37,159 bases of DNA from Candidatus Aenigmatarchaeota archaeon (lineage in GTDB: Archaea; Aenigmatarchaeota; Aenigmatarchaeia; GW2011-AR5): NCBI GenBank assembly GCA_016198685.1, contig JACQID010000004.1:1-37159 (forward strand), given 5' to 3'. Each line of letters begins with the position of its first letter. Within the stretch, counting starts at the first letter, position 1. Shown here one piece after another: positions 36,928-37,159 of the stretch. Made by a program: the position numbers and the translations under genes. The notes beneath the pieces were generated by a model that saw nothing but the letters and a program-made list of their open reading frames with translations, was not told where the DNA came from and did not search any database.

Positions 36928-37159
36928 ATGAATTTGCTACTGCTGATACCGTTGAGTCTGGTTATTGGCATCTTTATTTACTTCTTGATCGGCGGCTATA
37001 TTCTTGCCATTGTATTTTTCCTGATATGGCTTGATAATCTTGTTCTTAGGTTTCTGATTCCCGGCATGACAGGGATAGAATTCATAACACTCGGCACCGT
37101 ATTAGCGGGCATTGTAGCGGGTCCTACTGTCGGTGCTATTCTGATGTTCATTACAATCC
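36928..37159 (+). CDS. Integral membrane protein, N-terminal part only
   Basis: ATG 36928 opens a frame that continues to the window edge, giving 77 residues: MNLLLLIPLSLVIGIFIYFL, then more hydrophobic helices (IGGYILAIVFFLIWLDNLVL, EFITLGTVLAGIVAGPTVGA). At least three membrane spans are visible with Gly-rich turns. No family can be given from this fragment. It starts 71 bp after the basic protein and may share its transcript. Confidence 0.6.
   Translation, partial: MNLLLLIPLSLVIGIFIYFLIGGYILAIVFFLIWLDNLVLRFLIPGMTGIEFITLGTVLAGIVAGPTVGAILMFITI

Noticed and set aside
1-37159. Mobile elements, integrases, CRISPR arrays or defence genes
   Set aside because: No transposase, recombinase, Cas, restriction or toxin-antitoxin motif was seen in any plausible frame, and no terminal inverted repeats were noticed.

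Overview
The window is archaeal. It encodes FEN-1 with a PCNA-binding tail, aEF-1beta, Pth2, TruD, CDP-archaeol synthase, an archaeal-type TRAM methylthiotransferase and an S-layer protein of the methanococcal type. Many genes have a TATA-like element about 25 bp before the start codon, which fits leaderless transcription. Several small hypothetical proteins recall families I associate with DPANN archaea (Woese-/Pace-/Aenigmarchaeota-like), but the phylum cannot be fixed from this window. I saw no CRISPR array, insertion sequence, integrase or phage module. No gene-free stretch exceeds about 300 bp. Layout: 1-3250 holds a partial secreted protein and a housekeeping/Fe-S block: methylthiotransferase, aEF-1beta, Nudix protein, DUF1858-HesB fusion, 3Fe-4S-type ferredoxin and a possible 35-aa peptide. 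FEN-1 follows at 3251-4246. From 12215 down to 4280 runs an apparent minus-strand operon of 13 genes. All encode proteins with one hydrophobic segment near the N-terminus. Four are only 35-50 aa, several have Cys-rich outer domains, and six carry a K-G motif before the hydrophobic stretch like an archaeal prepilin cleavage site. No pilus ATPase or platform protein is present. This is the best candidate for an undescribed system, probably a disulfide-rich pilus-like or envelope-spanning assembly. 12288-16532 is a lipid and RNA-processing block: CarS, a DedA/VTT protein, a CDP-alcohol phosphatidyltransferase, Pth2, TruD and a GT39-like membrane glycosyltransferase. 16538-18988 on the minus strand holds a processive GT2, a membrane-anchored thioredoxin-fold protein without CxxC, and a lipoprotein. 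19044-27712 is a surface region: two paralogous PGF-pre-PGF proteins on Thr-rich stalks, the S-layer protein with a structured leader, and a membrane-bound winged-helix sensor-regulator. 27741-31863 holds a conserved hypothetical, a YIP1 protein, tRNA-Thr(CGU), a PadR regulator with two small membrane proteins and a two-site operator region, a flavin-reductase-like protein, and a lipoprotein with duplicated signal-peptidase-like domains. 31876 to the end holds small soluble proteins, two paralogous membrane proteins, a double Lrp-like regulator, a Cys-less YHS protein, a basic protein whose N-terminus resembles a nearby 25-aa peptide, and a partial membrane protein. Two themes recur. One is envelope building: S-layer, stalked adhesins, glycosyltransferases and the Cys-rich operon. 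The other is compact divergent promoters in which one AT-rich box lies midway between two start codons about 50 bp apart.
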